Assembly (NCBI GenBank): GCA_964606695.1
Contig: CAZSHG010000012.1
Location: 29,015 to 93,014 of the forward strand
Direction of reading: 5' to 3'
Source: CAZSHG01 sp964606695 [NCBI: uncultured bacterium]
Lineage (GTDB): Bacteria; UBP14; UBA6098
Length of the DNA stretch: 64,000 bases
Shown piece after piece: positions 20,449 to 29,348 of the stretch; the stretch's first letter is position 1, and each line of letters opens with the position of its first letter. Below the pieces are notes generated by a model. The model had not been told where the DNA came from. It saw nothing but the letters and a program-made list of their open reading frames with translations, and did no database searches. Made by a program: the position numbers and the translations under genes.

Positions 20449-20712
20449 CCGTAAATCCGCGAAATCGCTCAACCACGGCGCGGATTGACCATCTAAATCT
20501 CAGGATTGGGCATCTAAAGCCACGGGATCGCTTCTGCAAAGGGGATTTACGCCGTTTAAAAGCGCGGGAGCACCATCTAAAAGCACGGGGAGGCCGTCTA
20601 AAAGCCAGGATTGCCTTCCAAATCCACGGGAGGGCCATCTAAAAGCGCGGCTACACCATCTAAAAGCGCGGCACGGCCATCTAAACCCCGGTTTCGCTCC
20701 CTAAATCCTTTT
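20449..20712. repeat. Degenerate 21-bp tandem array (ATCTAAA core)
   Basis: Matches to ATCTAAA or close variants start at 20491, 20512, 20533, 20554, 20575, 20596, 20616, 20637, 20658, 20679 and 20699, a spacing of 21 bp with at most one base of drift. AGCGCGG often follows the core; the rest of each unit varies. Two weaker units may precede it from 20449. Confidence 0.85.
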
Positions 20713-20808
20713 TTTAATAGACGCGGCGTCTCGCGGGACGTAAAATTGACCGCGGCGGGGACGCCGCTTCTATTAGGTGGGGGTGGGCGCTTTGCGATTA
20801 TTTGTAGA

Positions 20809-20884
20809 AGATTTCTCGTCGCTTCGATTCTCCCATACGGGTTTCCCATACGGGTTTCCTTCGGTCACAAGCACTCGAAATGAC
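20809..20884. repeat. Decayed family A palindromic element (right half)
   Basis: It contains GATTTCTCGTCG and ends in CACTCGAAATGAC, matching the right part of the element at 62440-62520. The middle is replaced by two copies of CCCATACGGGTTT. The left terminus is missing. Confidence 0.55.
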
Positions 20885-20900
20885 AGCGAGAGGGGGTGTT

Positions 20901-21641
20901 TTACGGGTAAACGTATTGCAGTTCGACGATGTTGACGCTCTGTTTGCCCACGACATAGGTTGCCTGCGTTTCGTGGTCGTAGCCCTGAAATTTTTGCAGG
21001 ATCGAGAAGCGATAGGCCAGGGTCATTTCGCCGTAGCCGCCGGGGGAGAAGGTCCAGTAGGGTTTGAGTGTGAGGGCGTTGCCCTCGTAAGCGTCCCAGC
21101 TTATATCGTTTTCCGTGTATGTGCGTCCCAGTTCGACTTTTGCATTTACAATCCAATCAAGTGCCACGCCACTTCCCTGTAACTGCTCGATTGGCAGGCC
21201 GAGGTCGAGGCCGACGATGTGGCTGATCATCTCGCCGGCCACCGCATAGACCTTGCCGCGGAGGAACCTGTAGCTGAGGCCACCGTGGAAAAAGGGCGGG
21301 ACGTGAACTTCCGCTCCGGCCGAGGCGTCGCCCAGCGCCGCGAAATCGTCGGTGAAGGGGAACATGCCCATGATGCGCACCGGGAAAGCGAACCATCCGC
21401 CGTGGAAACCGATGGTTGGTGTAAGGCGGAATCCCATCTCCGGGACGGGGAACCATGTAACGTCGCCGTCTGCGGAATCCAGGGGGAAGACCATCAGCGG
21501 GAAGTGGATGAGGATTTCGCCGCGCAGGAATTTATCCTGAAGCGAATCGGCTATCGCGGCCTGCAGAGAATCGCGATTAACTCCCGCAAATAGCGATATG
21601 GTAAGGATTAGAAGGGCTATAATAATGAATGCGTATTTCAT
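20901..21641 (-). CDS. Exported protein, probable outer-membrane beta-barrel
   Basis: A 246-residue protein with a signal peptide (KYAFIIIALLILTISLFAG). The rest alternates hydrophobic and polar residues with many aromatics and Gly-Phe turns (GFHGGWFAFPVRIMGMF, GGLSYRFLRGKVYAVAG) and ends in VYP, which fits an outer-membrane barrel. I do not recognise the family. Its ATG overlaps the stop of the aminotransferase gene by 4 bp, an odd pairing that indicates co-translation but says little about function. Confidence 0.6.
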   Translation of the reverse strand: MKYAFIIIALLILTISLFAGVNRDSLQAAIADSLQDKFLRGEILIHFPLMVFPLDSADGDVTWFPVPEMGFRLTPTIGFHGGWFAFPVRIMGMFPFTDDFAALGDASAGAEVHVPPFFHGGLSYRFLRGKVYAVAGEMISHIVGLDLGLPIEQLQGSGVALDWIVNAKVELGRTYTENDISWDAYEGNALTLKPYWTFSPGGYGEMTLAYRFSILQKFQGYDHETQATYVVGKQSVNIVELQYVYP

Positions 21642-22780
21642 ATAGTTATCCTCGATAGTCGTTCGATTCCGAGTTCGATGTCCTCGTCCGTTAGTGTGAG
21701 CGAGAAGCGGACGAATCCTTCGCCGCCCTTACCCATAGCGCTTCCGGGGAGAACGACCACGCCTGCTTCTTCGATCAGTTTCTTCGCAAATTCCGCGCTG
21801 GTGGTGCCCTCCGGGATTTTCGCCCAGACGTAGAAAGTCGCGGGAGTAGGGAAGAGTTTCCAGCCGAGGTCTAATAATCCTTGCCGAAGCCTGTCCACTC
21901 TGCGTTTGTAGATTTTTACCACGGGTGGAATAAGGTTAGCGTAGTCGTCCATAGCAGTTATCGCGGCCTTTTGAATGGGGCGAAAGACTCCAGAGTCGAT
22001 GTTTTTTTTGAGAGCACCGAGTGCCGCAATTACGTCGGAGTTGCCCGCGACAAAGGCGACTCGCCAGCCGCACATCGAGTATGGTTTGCTGAGCGAATGG
22101 ATTTCCACCGCGACGTCTTTGCCACCCTGTGCGATTGGTCCGGTTGGACGGCGGTCGTAGTAAAGTTCGGCGTAAGCGGCGTCGTTGACCAGGATGAATC
22201 TCATTTCCCGCGCCTTTATAATTGCGTCTCGCCAGAATTCTTCCGGGGCGTCCTGGCCGGTGGGATTGTTCGGGTAGTTCAGCCATAGGAGTTTGGTGTC
22301 CGATGGGATATCGCCCAGGTCGGGCAGGAACCCGAGTTCGGGCCGAAGTTTGATCGGGACGGCTTTGCCTCCGGCAAAGACAATCCCCGCTTTGTAAACC
22401 GGATATGCCGGATCGGGGTAACAAGCTGTCTCGTCGGGATTCAGCACCGCCAGCGGCAGGTGCGCGATACCCTCCTTCGAGCCGATAAGCGCGAGGATTT
22501 CCGATTCCGGGTCGAGTTTGACGTGCCATCGATTGAGAAAATACCTTACCGCCGACTTGCGGAAATCAGATTCGCCGGAATAGCCGGGGTATTTATGGGC
22601 GCTTGCCTCGCTGAGAGCCGCAACAAGCGCGCCCTGAATATGTTTGTCCGTGGGAATATCCGGGTCGCCGACACCGAAATCCACAACGCGCATACGCTTC
22701 TGTGCTTCGGCCTTCGCGCGGTCTATCTCGGCGAAGGGGTATTCGAGAAATGGTTTTAATCTGTCCGCGTATCTTTCCAT
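21638..22780 (-). CDS. dapL: Class I aminotransferase, LL-diaminopimelate aminotransferase-like
   Basis: A 380-residue fold-type I PLP enzyme. Visible signatures are FGVGDPDIPT, the substrate-binding YPGYSGESDFR, IGSKEGIAHLPLAVLNP, WLNYPNNPTGQ, and the PLP lysine in HSLSKPYSMCGWRVAF. IGSKEGIAH and YPGYSG are typical of DapL, which makes LL-diaminopimelate for lysine and peptidoglycan; other aspartate/alanine aminotransferases of the same subgroup are possible. Length is normal. It precedes and overlaps the barrel gene by 4 bp and is divergent from the Na/Pi transporter. Confidence 0.8.
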   Translation of the reverse strand: MERYADRLKPFLEYPFAEIDRAKAEAQKRMRVVDFGVGDPDIPTDKHIQGALVAALSEASAHKYPGYSGESDFRKSAVRYFLNRWHVKLDPESEILALIGSKEGIAHLPLAVLNPDETACYPDPAYPVYKAGIVFAGGKAVPIKLRPELGFLPDLGDIPSDTKLLWLNYPNNPTGQDAPEEFWRDAIIKAREMRFILVNDAAYAELYYDRRPTGPIAQGGKDVAVEIHSLSKPYSMCGWRVAFVAGNSDVIAALGALKKNIDSGVFRPIQKAAITAMDDYANLIPPVVKIYKRRVDRLRQGLLDLGWKLFPTPATFYVWAKIPEGTTSAEFAKKLIEEAGVVVLPGSAMGKGGEGFVRFSLTLTDEDIELGIERLSRITI

Positions 22781-22912
22781 AACTCTCTAAAACTACTTGT
22801 AAATAGCCATTTTACAAGGGATTTTTTGATCTTGTCCGAATAAATGATTCTATTTTTAGTTATAATTATAAATAGCTTGCAATCGGGGGATTTTCTATGT
22901 AAATTTGTCAGA

Positions 22913-24535
22913 ATGACAAACGATGTGAACATAACGCTCTCTATTTTCGAAATCCTCGGCGGCGTGGCTCTGTTTTTGTATGGCATAAAACAGGTTACGA
23001 AATCGCTCGAGGATTTCGCGGGTGCCAGCCTGAAGATGATAATAACTCAGTTGACGAAAAGCCGGCTACGCGGGTTCTTTATCGGAATCACCACGGCACT
23101 TTCACTTCAATCTTCGGGCGCGGTTATGCTTATGCTGGTCGCATTCGCCAATTCCGGATTACTGGTAGTCCAGGAATCGGTCAGTATTATGCTCGGCGCG
23201 GGAGTCGGAACGACTTTGACGGTTCAGTTGCTGGCGTTTAGAATCCACAATTGGGCACCGGCGATGCTTTTAGTCGGGTTCATAGTTTACCGGACGACTA
23301 AAGGCCGTGTGAGGGAATTCGGCAAAGCGATTTTCGCTTTTGGGTTGGTATTCCTCGGTATGCACCTTATTACTATGGGTTCTGCGCCGCTATCTAACGA
23401 TCCCTTTTTCCCCGTTACCGTTGACTTCTTCCTGCAGACGCCCTTTTTTGCGGTAGTATTGGCGGCTATTCTGGCTTTCGTTTTCCAATCCAGCGCGGCT
23501 GTTTTAGGGATAATGCTTACTCTGGCGTTTAACGATATTATAGGAATAGAAGCCGCCATACCGTTCATAGTTGGAGCGAATATCGGCAGTTGCGGTATCG
23601 CGTTCCTGGGTGCGTCGGGAGGAAAATCCAGCGGATATAGAATCGCATCCGCGGAACTCGTTTCCCGGCTGACTACTGGAATAATCGTATTTATCCTTGC
23701 GAGATATTACGCCGATTTAGTATCGTTAATCACCCAATCTCCGGCGAGGCAATTGGCGCATATGCATACGCTGTTCGCATTGACATCGGCTATGATATTT
23801 CTGCCGCTATCAAAACTTCTAGCTAGAGTCGCTACGATTTTCGTTCCTAAAACTGCCGGGGAGGATGAATTCAGGCCGATTTATATCGACCATCGTGCAC
23901 TATCAAATCCACCGGTGGCCTTGGGAAGTGCGGCACGTGAAGTTCTTCGCCAGGGGGATATCGTCCTGTCGATGATGGACGATATGATGATAGCGTTGAG
24001 CAAAACCGACAGGAATATGCTGAATGCAATTGTGGCCAGGGACGATAAGGTCGATGAGTTACAGGAAAACATTGTCCAATATCTGACGAAACTCAACGAA
24101 TCCGAACTCTCGGAAAAGGAGGCGATTGCCGAAAGACAGTTGCTGACCTTTACTCTCGAACTCGAACATATCGCGGACGTAATCAGCAAAGATATTTCCC
24201 GTCATATCGAGAAGCGGCTGGAAGAGGGGTATTATTTTTCCGAAGAGGGCTGGAAAGAGATAATGGAATATATGAATAAGGTGCGCGGACTTCTCCGGCA
24301 GGGGCTCGATGCAATACCGCTTCGCGATGAAAGGCTCGCACGGGATATTATCGAGCAAACTAAAGAAATGGTCGTTACGCAACGCGAACTTACTCGAAGT
24401 CATATCGATAGGCTACATGCGGGCGTGAAACTTTCCGCGGAAACGAGCGCAATACACCTAGATTTAATCACGGACGTAGCGAGGATAGCCCTACACGTCT
24501 CTCACATCGCTTACGCAATATTGGGCAAGGTGTAA
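22913..24535 (+). CDS. Na+/phosphate cotransporter family protein with PhoU-like C-terminal domain
   Basis: From the ATG at 22913 the protein has 540 residues; an in-frame ATG at 22844 would add a hydrophobic extension unusual for the family. Two inverted transport repeats are visible, with the QSS signatures in TALSLQSSGAVMLML and FVFQSSAAVLGIML. Residues about 330-530 form the helical PhoU-like domain. Such proteins import phosphate with sodium or move other anions. The stop and the kinase start overlap (TAATG), placing it in an operon with a two-component system. Confidence 0.88.
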   Translation: MTNDVNITLSIFEILGGVALFLYGIKQVTKSLEDFAGASLKMIITQLTKSRLRGFFIGITTALSLQSSGAVMLMLVAFANSGLLVVQESVSIMLGAGVGTTLTVQLLAFRIHNWAPAMLLVGFIVYRTTKGRVREFGKAIFAFGLVFLGMHLITMGSAPLSNDPFFPVTVDFFLQTPFFAVVLAAILAFVFQSSAAVLGIMLTLAFNDIIGIEAAIPFIVGANIGSCGIAFLGASGGKSSGYRIASAELVSRLTTGIIVFILARYYADLVSLITQSPARQLAHMHTLFALTSAMIFLPLSKLLARVATIFVPKTAGEDEFRPIYIDHRALSNPPVALGSAAREVLRQGDIVLSMMDDMMIALSKTDRNMLNAIVARDDKVDELQENIVQYLTKLNESELSEKEAIAERQLLTFTLELEHIADVISKDISRHIEKRLEEGYYFSEEGWKEIMEYMNKVRGLLRQGLDAIPLRDERLARDIIEQTKEMVVTQRELTRSHIDRLHAGVKLSAETSAIHLDLITDVARIALHVSHIAYAILGKV

Positions 24536-25809
24536 TGAGACGGGAAGAACGTAAAAGATTCCTCTCCCTGGCAATTCGTGCGGCTATCGTATTTATCGTG
24601 GTTGTCGGCGCGGCATTCGTTATCAGCCGGTTTTTCCTGTCCGATTTTTCCGATACCCTCCTCGAAGCAACGTTATCGGACGCTCTGACCGACACGCGCG
24701 AAATGGGCGAGCTTATTTCCGAAAGGTTGAACCAGGGATTTATCTCGCCGACCGACCGAGCGAGAATAAGCCAGACGATGGATAAGTATGGGTTTATATA
24801 CATTGTCGCCGCGGATAAGGACGGGGGAGTCGTATTCAACATGGGATTGAAAGAAGCCAAGGCTTTCTCCAAATACCACGATATAGGGATTTTCCCGCGA
24901 GTGCTTACGGGACAGAATTTGAGGATACCGGTTTATGACGCCGTTGTGCTGATGCCCGATAATCGATATTTGCACGCCGGCATCCCTCAGGAAGGACTTA
25001 CGCCGGAACTCGCCAAGGTCACGGATATGGCTGGAAATGTCCTGGGGATTCTTTTTGCGCTGGCATTGGGGCTTATTTCCGTGGCGGTTACTTACGTTAT
25101 CGTCATGCTCCGACGCGTGAAATTCCTCCGAAGCGAAATGGAACGGCAAAGCAGACTCGTATATCTGGGAGAGATTGCCGGTAGCCTCGCCCACGAAATC
25201 CGCAATCCCCTGAACACGATTAATATGAACGTGCAGTTATTAGAGGAACAACTCGCTAACAAAGATGAAAAGACCGTCGGCAAGATACATCGCGTGCGCA
25301 ATGAAGTCATTCGGCTGGATAACATTCTGACGAGTTTCCTTCGATTCGCCCGACCACCGAAATTGTCGTTGAAGAAGGTCGATGTAAAAGACGTAATCAT
25401 GCGAATAGAGGATTTTTTCGGGCCGGAGGTCGAGGGCGCGGGAATCCATCTGGAGGTCGATATTCCCGACGATTTGCCACCGATTAACGGCGACAAGGAG
25501 CAGTTACGTCAGCTTTTCCTCAATCTACTGTTGAACGCGCGAGACGCCACCGGCAGAGGCGGGAAAATAAAGATAAAGGGCTGGAAAACTCCGCGGAGAG
25601 TGCATGTATCCATAGAAGACGACGGTTGTGGAATCGATAAAAAAGAACTCGAAAATATTTTTGAACCCTATGTAACGAGCAAAGAGGAAGGAACTGGTGT
25701 AGGACTTGCGATAGTTAGAAGAATAATTATGGATCACGGAGGAAGCATAAGAGTGGAAAGCGCAGTGGGAAAGGGAACTAAATTTACCGTATCGCTATCC
25801 AAACGATAA
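24535..25809 (+). CDS. Membrane sensor histidine kinase (NtrB/AtoS type)
   Basis: A 424-residue kinase with membrane helices at about 15-35 and 168-192 and a periplasmic sensor region of about 130 residues between them. The H-box GSLAHEIRNPLNT places the phosphorylated His at 220. N-box (LFLNLLLNARDATG), G1 (IEDDGCGI), F and G2 (GTGVGLAIV) boxes are intact. No clear HAMP domain is seen. It starts within the Na/Pi stop codon and ends 13 bp before its likely partner, a sigma-54 activator. The signal is unknown; phosphate or another anion is a guess from context. Confidence 0.92.
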   Translation: MRREERKRFLSLAIRAAIVFIVVVGAAFVISRFFLSDFSDTLLEATLSDALTDTREMGELISERLNQGFISPTDRARISQTMDKYGFIYIVAADKDGGVVFNMGLKEAKAFSKYHDIGIFPRVLTGQNLRIPVYDAVVLMPDNRYLHAGIPQEGLTPELAKVTDMAGNVLGILFALALGLISVAVTYVIVMLRRVKFLRSEMERQSRLVYLGEIAGSLAHEIRNPLNTINMNVQLLEEQLANKDEKTVGKIHRVRNEVIRLDNILTSFLRFARPPKLSLKKVDVKDVIMRIEDFFGPEVEGAGIHLEVDIPDDLPPINGDKEQLRQLFLNLLLNARDATGRGGKIKIKGWKTPRRVHVSIEDDGCGIDKKELENIFEPYVTSKEEGTGVGLAIVRRIIMDHGGSIRVESAVGKGTKFTVSLSKR

Positions 25810-25822
25810 AATAGAGTGAAAT

Positions 25823-27175
25823 ATGGATAAAGAAATTAAAAAAGATATGATACTCATAGTCGAGGACGATTCGGCGGAACTCGAGACCTTGTCTGAGGTT
25901 CTGGCTGGCGACGATCGCCAGATTTATGCCGCGCAGACGGGAGAACAGGGCGTTAAAAAGCTCGAAAAATTCGATATCGACCTTCTTATTACCGACCTTA
26001 TGTTACCCGGCCAAATCGACGGACTCGAACTCCTGCGAATAGCGCGCGAGGATAACGAAACCGCGGTAATCCTGGTCACCGGGCACGGCTCGGTGGATTC
26101 CGCAATTTCCGCGATGAAACAGGGCGCGCACGATTACCTCACAAAGCCCGTCGATATTCGCAGAATCCGCGCGGTAGCCGAAAAGGCTCTGGAAGTCTCA
26201 CACATGGCAAGGCGGCAGAAGGAGTTGGAAGAGGCAATCCGAGCAGATTCGGCGTTTATGGGGATTATCGGTGAATCGACAGCGATGAAAAAGGTGTTCG
26301 ACAGAATTCGGCTCTCAGCGCCGATCGATTCGACAGTCCTTATTACCGGCGAAAGCGGCACCGGCAAGGAACTCGTCGCGGATGCCATACATAAACTATC
26401 GAACAGGGCGGAAGGCCCGCTTATCAAGGTGAATTGCAGTGCAATCCCGGAATCGCTCATGGAGAGCGAATTGTTCGGCTATCGTAAAGGTGCGTTCACT
26501 GGCGCGACCGATAGCCGCCCCGGTAAGTTCGAGCTCTCCGATGGCGGAACTATCGTCCTGGACGAAATCGGCGACGTCCCGCTAAAATTACAACCGAAAC
26601 TTCTGCGTGTGCTGGAAAACTCCACAGTCGAACGGCTGGGCGGACATGAATCGAAAAAACTCGATTTGCGTGTTATATCCTCGACGAACCGCAATCTCGA
26701 CCAGGCAGTCGAGAATAAAGAGTTCCGAGGTGATTTGTTATACAGACTACGGGTCGTAACAATCAACCTTCCGCCCTTGAGGGAACGGAAAGAGGATATT
26801 CCACTACTAATAGACAATTTCCTCGCGAAATTATCCGCCCGACTCGGACGCAAGTTCGAGGGGCTTTCCGAGGAGGCTATGGATATTTTCATGGATTATG
26901 ACTGGCCAGGCAACGTCCGGGAATTGAAACACGCCCTCGAACAAATGGCGGTATTCAGCGGAGACAATATATTGTCGAATGTCCCGGAAGTGTTGCTTGG
27001 AAGGAAAAAGAAACCGTCCTCAGACCTTTCGTGCGTCCCAATAAAGGATCTGGAGAAGCAGGCTATTCTGCAAACCCTCCAGGAAGTGGATGGCGATAAG
27101 AAACGAGCCGCGCAAATCCTGGGTATCGGTCTGAGGACGCTGTATCGCAAACTCGAAGAATACGGTCAGGTTTGA
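25823..27175 (+). CDS. Sigma-54-dependent response regulator (NtrC family)
   Basis: A 450-residue activator. The receiver domain (1-125) has the phospho-acceptor D58 in LLITDLMLPG. The AAA+ domain (145-380) has Walker A GESGTGKE at 176-183, the sigma-54 contact loop GAFTGA at 223-228 and Walker B GGTIVLDEIG. A Fis-type helix-turn-helix closes the protein (KKRAAQILGIGLRTLYRKL). It is presumably phosphorylated by the kinase encoded just upstream and opens sigma-54 promoters. I found no convincing -24/-12 promoter in the window, so its targets may lie elsewhere. Confidence 0.95.
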   Translation: MDKEIKKDMILIVEDDSAELETLSEVLAGDDRQIYAAQTGEQGVKKLEKFDIDLLITDLMLPGQIDGLELLRIAREDNETAVILVTGHGSVDSAISAMKQGAHDYLTKPVDIRRIRAVAEKALEVSHMARRQKELEEAIRADSAFMGIIGESTAMKKVFDRIRLSAPIDSTVLITGESGTGKELVADAIHKLSNRAEGPLIKVNCSAIPESLMESELFGYRKGAFTGATDSRPGKFELSDGGTIVLDEIGDVPLKLQPKLLRVLENSTVERLGGHESKKLDLRVISSTNRNLDQAVENKEFRGDLLYRLRVVTINLPPLRERKEDIPLLIDNFLAKLSARLGRKFEGLSEEAMDIFMDYDWPGNVRELKHALEQMAVFSGDNILSNVPEVLLGRKKKPSSDLSCVPIKDLEKQAILQTLQEVDGDKKRAAQILGIGLRTLYRKLEEYGQV

Positions 27176-27200
27176 AAATAATAATATTCAGGGAGGAAAA

Positions 27201-28043
27201 ATGAAAATTACAGGGACATCTATCGTTGTGCTTATTATGATGATTTTCGTTTTAAGCGCTTTTAGTGCGGATTGGATGGCTCCATCGAAATACGGCGATA
27301 AAGGCCATCTCGTGGGCGGTAAAACGAAATGGACATACCATGAAATCGATAAGAAGAATTCTATTGCATGGAAAACGGAAGGGCCTCGTTCCGTCGAGAT
27401 TTTCGTGCGTGCCCCCGACGAAGGGGAAAAGATATTCGCTATTTATATCGACGGAGATAAATACAAAGAGGTTAAATTCAAGGAAAAGCTATCGGATAAA
27501 TATACAATAAGCATCGAAGAGACCAAACCGGTACCGGTTACAGAGGCATATACACAGAAATTAAGGCTCGGTAAGGGCGACCATACCGTGCAGGTAACTT
27601 CGTCGCAGACTCTTTATGTGAGGATGAATAACCTCACGAAGAAATCGAAGTCGATAGCGCCCTCCGCCTATGAGAAATCGCTGTCGTTGATAACCGGCGA
27701 TACCAAAACGACTTACTACTCGGCGTCTCGTGAGAAGCCGGTCGTTTTCGAATATAACGGATCGGGAACCCTGACAGTATGGACACGATTGGCGTTCAAC
27801 GAATCGATGAAGGGAACACAGCATTATACTATTGTAATAGAAAACGATGAAGACACCCCTCGTCGAATGAAGCTCGAAACGGTAATCTCGGAGACATCGA
27901 CCTGGAGTAACGACAGCGGAGTTATTCCCGGTAAGGCAAGGAGATTCGAGCTTAAACTCGGAAAGGGCAAGCACAAGTTAACCTTCCGCCCGGACGACAC
28001 AACCGCGCCCTATTGTGCGATTCGATTCAAGATGTCAGCTTAG
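27201..28043 (+). CDS. Secreted protein with two homologous beta-rich halves
   Basis: A 280-residue protein with a signal peptide (KITGTSIVVLIMMIFVLSAFS). The two halves (about 24-150 and 160-280) appear duplicated: TKWTYHEIDKKNSIAW aligns with TKTTYYSASREKPVVF, and LRLGKGDHTVQV with LKLGKGKHKLTF. Each looks like a jelly-roll or Ig-like unit. I do not recognise the family. GGGAGG lies seven bases before the ATG. It follows the sigma-54 regulator by 25 bp and precedes serS by 21 bp, so it may be co-transcribed with either. Confidence 0.65.
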   Translation: MKITGTSIVVLIMMIFVLSAFSADWMAPSKYGDKGHLVGGKTKWTYHEIDKKNSIAWKTEGPRSVEIFVRAPDEGEKIFAIYIDGDKYKEVKFKEKLSDKYTISIEETKPVPVTEAYTQKLRLGKGDHTVQVTSSQTLYVRMNNLTKKSKSIAPSAYEKSLSLITGDTKTTYYSASREKPVVFEYNGSGTLTVWTRLAFNESMKGTQHYTIVIENDEDTPRRMKLETVISETSTWSNDSGVIPGKARRFELKLGKGKHKLTFRPDDTTAPYCAIRFKMSA

Positions 28044-28064
28044 TCGAAAGGATGCAGGAATTAA

Positions 28065-29348
28065 ATGTTAGATATCAGATATATCCGCGATCATACGAAC
28101 GTAGTGAAACTTGCCTGCCGGAACAAGGGAGAGCCGGATGTATTAGACGAACTTATTTCCGTTGACGAGAAGCGGCGTAAGGTTCAACAGGGGGCCGACG
28201 ACCTGCGCCATAAGCAAAAGGAATTATCGGCGGAAGTGGGGAAGGCCTTCAAGACCGGCGATAAAGGGACGGCGCTGAAACTGAAAGCCCGGGCCAAAGA
28301 GATGTCCGAAGAAGTTAAATCGCTGGAGGACGAGCAAAGGGAAATCGAGGCGGAATTCGAATCGTTGATGTTGCGTGTCCCGAATATACCGGCACCGGAA
28401 GTCCCTGTAGGTGGAGAGGACGCTAATGTTATAATTTCCGAATGGGGCGATATGCCGGAATTCGATTTTCGGCCGCGCGATCACCTCGACCTGGGGAACT
28501 TGTTGGGTGTCCTCGATATGGAGCGTGGCGCAAAGGTCGCGGGTAGCGCGTTCCCCGTTTTAAGGGGGGATGGCGCGAGGATGTCCCGCGCTCTCATAGC
28601 CATGATGTTGGATATTCACCGCGAAAGTGGATTTGTGGAAATCGAACCGCCTTTCCTCTCAAACCGTTCGGCAATGATAGGTTCCGCACAACTGCCCAAG
28701 CTGGAAGCCGACATGTATCATATCGTCGAAGACGATTTCTTCCTTATCCCCACTTCAGAGGTGCCGATAACCAATCTTCACGCGGGCGAAATCCTCGCGG
28801 AATCCGATCTGCCGATATACTATGCCGGATTCTCCGCGAATTTCCGCAGGGAGGCCGGTTCCTACGGCGCGGATACAAGGGGGCTACTTAGAGTCCACCA
28901 GTTCGATAAAGTCGAGATAGTGAAACTCGTCCGCCCGGAAGATTCCGTCGATGAACATGAATCCCTCCTTAAACAGGCCGAATATGTCCTGCAGAAACTC
29001 GAAATACCATACAGAATAAAACTCCTCGCGTCCGGCGATATGTCCTTCGCTTCTCACAAGATCTACGATATCGAGATATGGGCGGAGGGCGAACAGCGGT
29101 GGCTGGAGGTTTCGAGTTGCACTAATTTCCTGGATTTTCAGGCGAGGAGGGCGAATATAAGGTATCGTCCGGAAAATGGCGGCGCATTGAGATTCATTCA
29201 TACACTCAACGCCAGCGGAGTCGCGCTACCGAGATTATTGGTCGCAATCTGGGAGAACAACCAGACCGACCGCGGAACGGTTAATATCCCTGAGGCTTTG
29301 CGTCCCTATATGGCGGGACAGTCGGAAATAACCCCCGATATCCCCTAA
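28065..29348 (+). CDS. serS: Serine--tRNA ligase
   Basis: A 427-residue class II synthetase. The N-terminal tRNA-binding coiled coil spans about residues 28-105. Motif 2 is in FRREAGSYGADTRGLLRVHQF and motif 3 in NASGVALPRLLVAIWENNQ; the serine-binding stretch LEVSSCTNFLDFQARR is intact. It charges tRNA-Ser in the cytoplasm. Length is normal. Its stop overlaps the ATG of the next histidine kinase, an unusual neighbour for serS. Confidence 0.98.
   Translation: MLDIRYIRDHTNVVKLACRNKGEPDVLDELISVDEKRRKVQQGADDLRHKQKELSAEVGKAFKTGDKGTALKLKARAKEMSEEVKSLEDEQREIEAEFESLMLRVPNIPAPEVPVGGEDANVIISEWGDMPEFDFRPRDHLDLGNLLGVLDMERGAKVAGSAFPVLRGDGARMSRALIAMMLDIHRESGFVEIEPPFLSNRSAMIGSAQLPKLEADMYHIVEDDFFLIPTSEVPITNLHAGEILAESDLPIYYAGFSANFRREAGSYGADTRGLLRVHQFDKVEIVKLVRPEDSVDEHESLLKQAEYVLQKLEIPYRIKLLASGDMSFASHKIYDIEIWAEGEQRWLEVSSCTNFLDFQARRANIRYRPENGGALRFIHTLNASGVALPRLLVAIWENNQTDRGTVNIPEALRPYMAGQSEITPDIP

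Larger units (their letters stand above)
20130..20900. other. Gene-poor, repeat-rich region
   Basis: About 770 bases with no credible gene. It holds an inverted repeat (20273-20328), a 72-bp palindromic element (20346-20417), a degenerate 21-bp tandem array (about 20449-20712), and the decayed end of a family A element (20809-20884) that includes a duplicated CCCATACGGGTTT. Short open frames here follow the array period and have no ribosome sites. Confidence 0.8.

Noticed and set aside
20449-20712. 21-bp array as a CRISPR
   Set aside because: Units are 21 bp in total with a degenerate core and no true spacers; no cas genes are present.
20611-20883. Small plus-strand frame encoding PSKSAAT-type heptads
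   Set aside because: It follows the 21-bp array, has no ribosome site and reads into repeat debris.
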